DNA of 64,000 bases from Brevibacillus parabrevis. Lineage in GTDB: Bacteria; Bacillota; Bacilli; Brevibacillales; Brevibacillaceae. The translations under genes were made by a program, and so were the position numbers. Location: assembly GCF_003710905.1 (NCBI RefSeq), contig NZ_RHHV01000014.1, positions 124,001 through 188,000 of the forward strand, in the 5' to 3' direction. How positions within the stretch are numbered: the stretch's first letter is position 1; each line of letters begins with the position of its first letter. Under the pieces are notes generated by a model, which saw nothing but the letters and a program-made list of their open reading frames with translations, was not told where the DNA came from and ran no database searches. Positions 63,048 through 64,000 of the stretch are shown one piece after another.

Positions 63048-63152
63048 ATGGGTCTGTTCGATGGCTTTTTTGATCGCGATAACGATGAGTTTCTGTGGAT
63101 TATCATTGTCGTGGTTGTTCTGCTGTTTTTGTTTAGCGCCGATCGTGACTAA
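63048..63152 (+). CDS. YjcZ-like sporulation microprotein, 34 aa
   Basis: ATG at 63048 behind AAAGGAGGACTCC. The product starts MGLFDGFFDRDND, has a hydrophobic helix of Ile, Val, Leu and Phe, and ends SADRD. Composition resembles the other YjcZ-like genes, but the acidic N-terminus differs. Confidence 0.75.
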   Translation: MGLFDGFFDRDNDEFLWIIIVVVVLLFLFSADRD

Positions 63153-63168
63153 GTCTGTACGTATAGAC

Positions 63169-63197
63169 AAAACGACCTTGTGGAAGGTCGTTTTTTT
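63169..63197 (+). terminator. Terminator after YjcZ-like gene
   Basis: Arms AACGACCTT and AAGGTCGTT followed by seven T. Confidence 0.82.
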
Positions 63198-63361
63198 CGG
63201 TTTGGCATCTGCCGGGCACAGACGCTGGGAAGCGCGCAGAGAATTTGCCTGGGACAAGCTTTTGCGAGCAAGCTGCGAAAATTTGTAACCTTTTCCAAAC
63301 TCATGCGAATAACGCAGTGAGCAACAAAAAAACAACATTCACCATTCAGGAGGCAAGGAAA

Positions 63362-64000
63362 ATGAAAAAATGGAACAGTGCCGTCATGTCAATTGTTGCT
63401 GCAACCCTTTTGGCAGCAAGCCCTGCATGGGCAGTTCAAGCGAGCGCGAAGTCAGCCGACAGCTCGGCAGCACAAGCCCAGGGAGTCGCGCAGCAAACGA
63501 TCGCGAAACTGGAAAAGCTTCTGCCGTACATGGAGCAGTTGCCCGTTGAAAAAGTGAGTCTGGATGAGGACAGTGACGTCATCGTCGTCGAGCGCAGAAA
63601 GCTGGAAGAAGATAAAGAGGCGGCGATGACCATTTATTTGAACAAGCAAACAGGCAGCATTCAGAGCTTCGAATATGCAGCGGATGATGCAGGCGACGAA
63701 GAGCTGTCGCCCGACGAGCAGAAGAAAAAAGCGGACGTGTTTTTGCGCGAGCTGCTCGGTGATGCTGCGGAAGGCTACCAGTTCGACGCCAAACGGTCCG
63801 AAGAACTAGGAACACCAAGTTATCAGCTCGTGGTAAACGGCATTCCGTTTTTTGAGCGCAACTTGCTCGTCAGCGTGAACGGAAACGGCGAAGTGTCAGG
63901 GCTGATGGCGAATGCCGCAAGCAATCCGCTGTCTTCCGCAAACTTGCCGAAGAAAGAAGAGGCCATCTCTGTAGCGCAAGCCGAGAAAGCAATTGCCGAG
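63362..64000 (+). CDS. Secreted YcdB/YcdC-type protein, 3' end cut by window edge
   Basis: 213 residues visible. It begins with a clear signal peptide (MKKWNSAVMSIVAATLLAAS, cleavage near PAWA-VQA). A YcdB/PepSY-like unit follows (MTIYLNKQTGSIQSFEYAAD, KADVFLRELLG), and a second unit starts at the end (EAISVAQAEKAIAE). Exported; perhaps cell-surface or protease-inhibiting. Related in type to the extracellular part of the protein at 3136. ATG at 63362 behind AGGAGGCAAGG. Confidence 0.82.
   Translation, partial: MKKWNSAVMSIVAATLLAASPAWAVQASAKSADSSAAQAQGVAQQTIAKLEKLLPYMEQLPVEKVSLDEDSDVIVVERRKLEEDKEAAMTIYLNKQTGSIQSFEYAADDAGDEELSPDEQKKKADVFLRELLGDAAEGYQFDAKRSEELGTPSYQLVVNGIPFFERNLLVSVNGNGEVSGLMANAASNPLSSANLPKKEEAISVAQAEKAIAE

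Noticed and set aside
1..64000. CRISPR arrays, rRNA, tRNA, IS elements, prophage, toxin-antitoxin modules
   Set aside because: Looked for regular direct repeats, cloverleaf-like sequences with CCA ends, transposase motifs and phage genes by eye; none was found.

Overview
The window is chromosomal DNA of a spore-forming, aerobic Bacillota bacterium. The mixture fits a Brevibacillus-like member of the Paenibacillaceae: sporulation genes (sleB, sda, a Spo0E-like phosphatase, a SpoVIF-like protein, a CotS-like kinase, three YjcZ-like microproteins), T-box and SAM-I leaders, a SigL-dependent roc cluster and a prfC gene. The genus is an inference from gene content. No rRNA, tRNA, CRISPR array, prophage or insertion sequence was seen.

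Layout. 1-13 kb: argS (cut by the left edge) behind a T-box; an ECF sigma factor with an overlapping YcdB-type anti-sigma gene; a SAM-I riboswitch driving metH and yitJ; a CotS-like kinase and a Mug-type glycosylase. 13-19 kb: M32 carboxypeptidase, prfC, an acetyltransferase and an MFS transporter. 18.8-22.5 kb: two GNAT genes whose upstream DNA is duplicated. Between them sits an AT-rich minus-strand block holding a Spo0E-like phosphatase gene, a 42-residue secreted peptide and an HTH-TPR (RRNPP-type) regulator. 23.8-25.9 kb: a Fur-box-associated AraC regulator that runs in frame, without a stop, into a siderophore-binding lipoprotein. 26-34 kb: mostly small conserved genes (DUF817, VOC, DUF4288, sulfurtransferase, DUF502, DUF2621, TPR, Nudix). 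34-37 kb: an SsuABC/ThiXYZ-like ABC importer. 37-44 kb: ribonuclease Z, YczE-like protein, subtilase, PAP2 phosphatase, and a divergent LysR/MFS pair. 44.5-49.1 kb: rocE-like permease, RocR-like activator and rocD, with matching SigL promoters and RocR-type half-sites. 49.1-49.5 kb: DnaA boxes ahead of sda. 50-55 kb: patB-like aminotransferase, glutaminase, ylaN, then two consecutive T-boxes (both read here as phenylalanine, TTC) ahead of a sodium-dependent NSS transporter. 55-64 kb: Ca2+/H+ antiporter, sleB, a ThDP enzyme, an Asp23 protein, an FtsW-family gene, a YugN-like gene, a CBS protein, a MerR-methyltransferase fusion and a second YcdB-type gene cut by the right edge.

How the parts fit. 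Nutrient state is read by several RNA or protein switches: SAM (metH-yitJ), uncharged tRNA (argS and the NSS transporter), arginine/ornithine (RocR-SigL) and iron (Fur boxes on the AraC/siderophore locus). Several genes bear on the decision to sporulate: Sda inhibits the kinases, Spo0E-like phosphatases dephosphorylate Spo0A, and the HTH-TPR/peptide pair looks like a quorum-sensing switch. The HTH-TPR/peptide/Spo0E block is the best candidate for a little-described system. The tandem T-boxes and the AraC/lipoprotein read-through are the next most interesting.
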